Shown here one piece after another: positions 6,380 through 6,420 of a stretch of 6,420 nt of DNA. The translations under genes and the position numbers were made by a program. The stretch covers positions 1-6,420 of the forward strand of contig URQG01000114.1 in NCBI GenBank assembly GCA_900549895.1, read 5' to 3'. The DNA is from an uncultured Lachnobacterium sp. GTDB taxonomy: Bacteria > Bacillota > Clostridia > Lachnospirales > Lachnospiraceae. The notes under the pieces are model-generated. The model did no database searches, was not told the origin of the DNA, and saw nothing but the letters and a program-made list of their open reading frames with translations. Every line of letters starts with the position of its first letter. The first letter of the stretch is position 1.

Positions 6380-6420
6380 CTGTCTCTTATACACATCTGA
6401 CGCTGCCGACGATCTTACGC
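6380..6420. other. Nextera/Tn5 sequencing adapter and i5 index left on the contig end (not genomic)
   Basis: Bases 6380-6398 read CTGTCTCTTATACACATCT, exactly the 19-bp Tn5 mosaic end used in tagmentation libraries. Bases 6399-6412 (GACGCTGCCGACGA) complete the reverse complement of the Nextera Read 1 transposase adapter. The last eight bases (6413-6420, TCTTACGC) fall where the i5 index belongs and equal the reverse complement of GCGTAAGA, which I recall as Nextera index S517/N517. A 33-base exact adapter match followed by an index of the right length cannot reasonably be genomic. The region should be trimmed; the true sequence ends at 6379 or 6380. Confidence 0.98.

Noticed and set aside
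6380..6398. Tn5 mosaic end as evidence of a natural Tn5-type transposon insertion
   Set aside because: It is the engineered 19-bp mosaic end joined directly to synthetic Read 1 adapter and an index, so it is a library artefact and not a mobile element.

Overview
The window looks like an ordinary chromosomal segment from a low-to-mid GC Gram-positive anaerobe of the class Clostridia, most likely a Lachnospiraceae-type gut bacterium. The basis is the protein family mix (a U32 protein with a DUF3656 domain, a SEDS/PBP pair, a DUF2953 protein), strong AGGAGG-type ribosome binding sites, and tightly packed genes all on the + strand. Genus assignment would need a database search.

Left block (1-5126): a long U32-family protein, cut by what looks like a single base at its 5' end, is followed after 2 nt by a SEDS glycosyltransferase of the FtsW/RodA/SpoVE family. 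After a 67-nt gap comes a compact class B penicillin-binding protein that starts at GTG 3681. The SEDS protein polymerises lipid II and the class B PBP cross-links the product, so these two should act as a pair in elongation, division or sporulation wall synthesis. The U32 protein belongs to the group that includes the rRNA/tRNA hydroxylation factors RlhA and TrhP, and appears to be co-transcribed with the pair.

Right block (5104-6379): a good sigma-A-like promoter (TTGACG, 17 nt, extended -10 TGaTATACT) overlaps the end of the PBP gene. It probably drives a second operon: a Nudix hydrolase with a perfect Nudix box, a 108-residue protein of unknown function, and a DUF2953 membrane-anchored protein that overlaps the previous gene by 4 nt and is cut off.

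Right edge (6380-6420): these bases are not genomic. They are the Nextera/Tn5 mosaic end, the Read 1 adapter tail and an 8-nt i5 index, so this is an untrimmed contig end. The adapter is read in frame by the DUF2953 gene and would give a false C-terminus.

I see no mobile element, CRISPR array, tRNA, rRNA, riboswitch or convincing terminator. No stretch over 300 bases lacks a gene. I found no evidence for a novel biological system; the most consequential observation is the adapter contamination.
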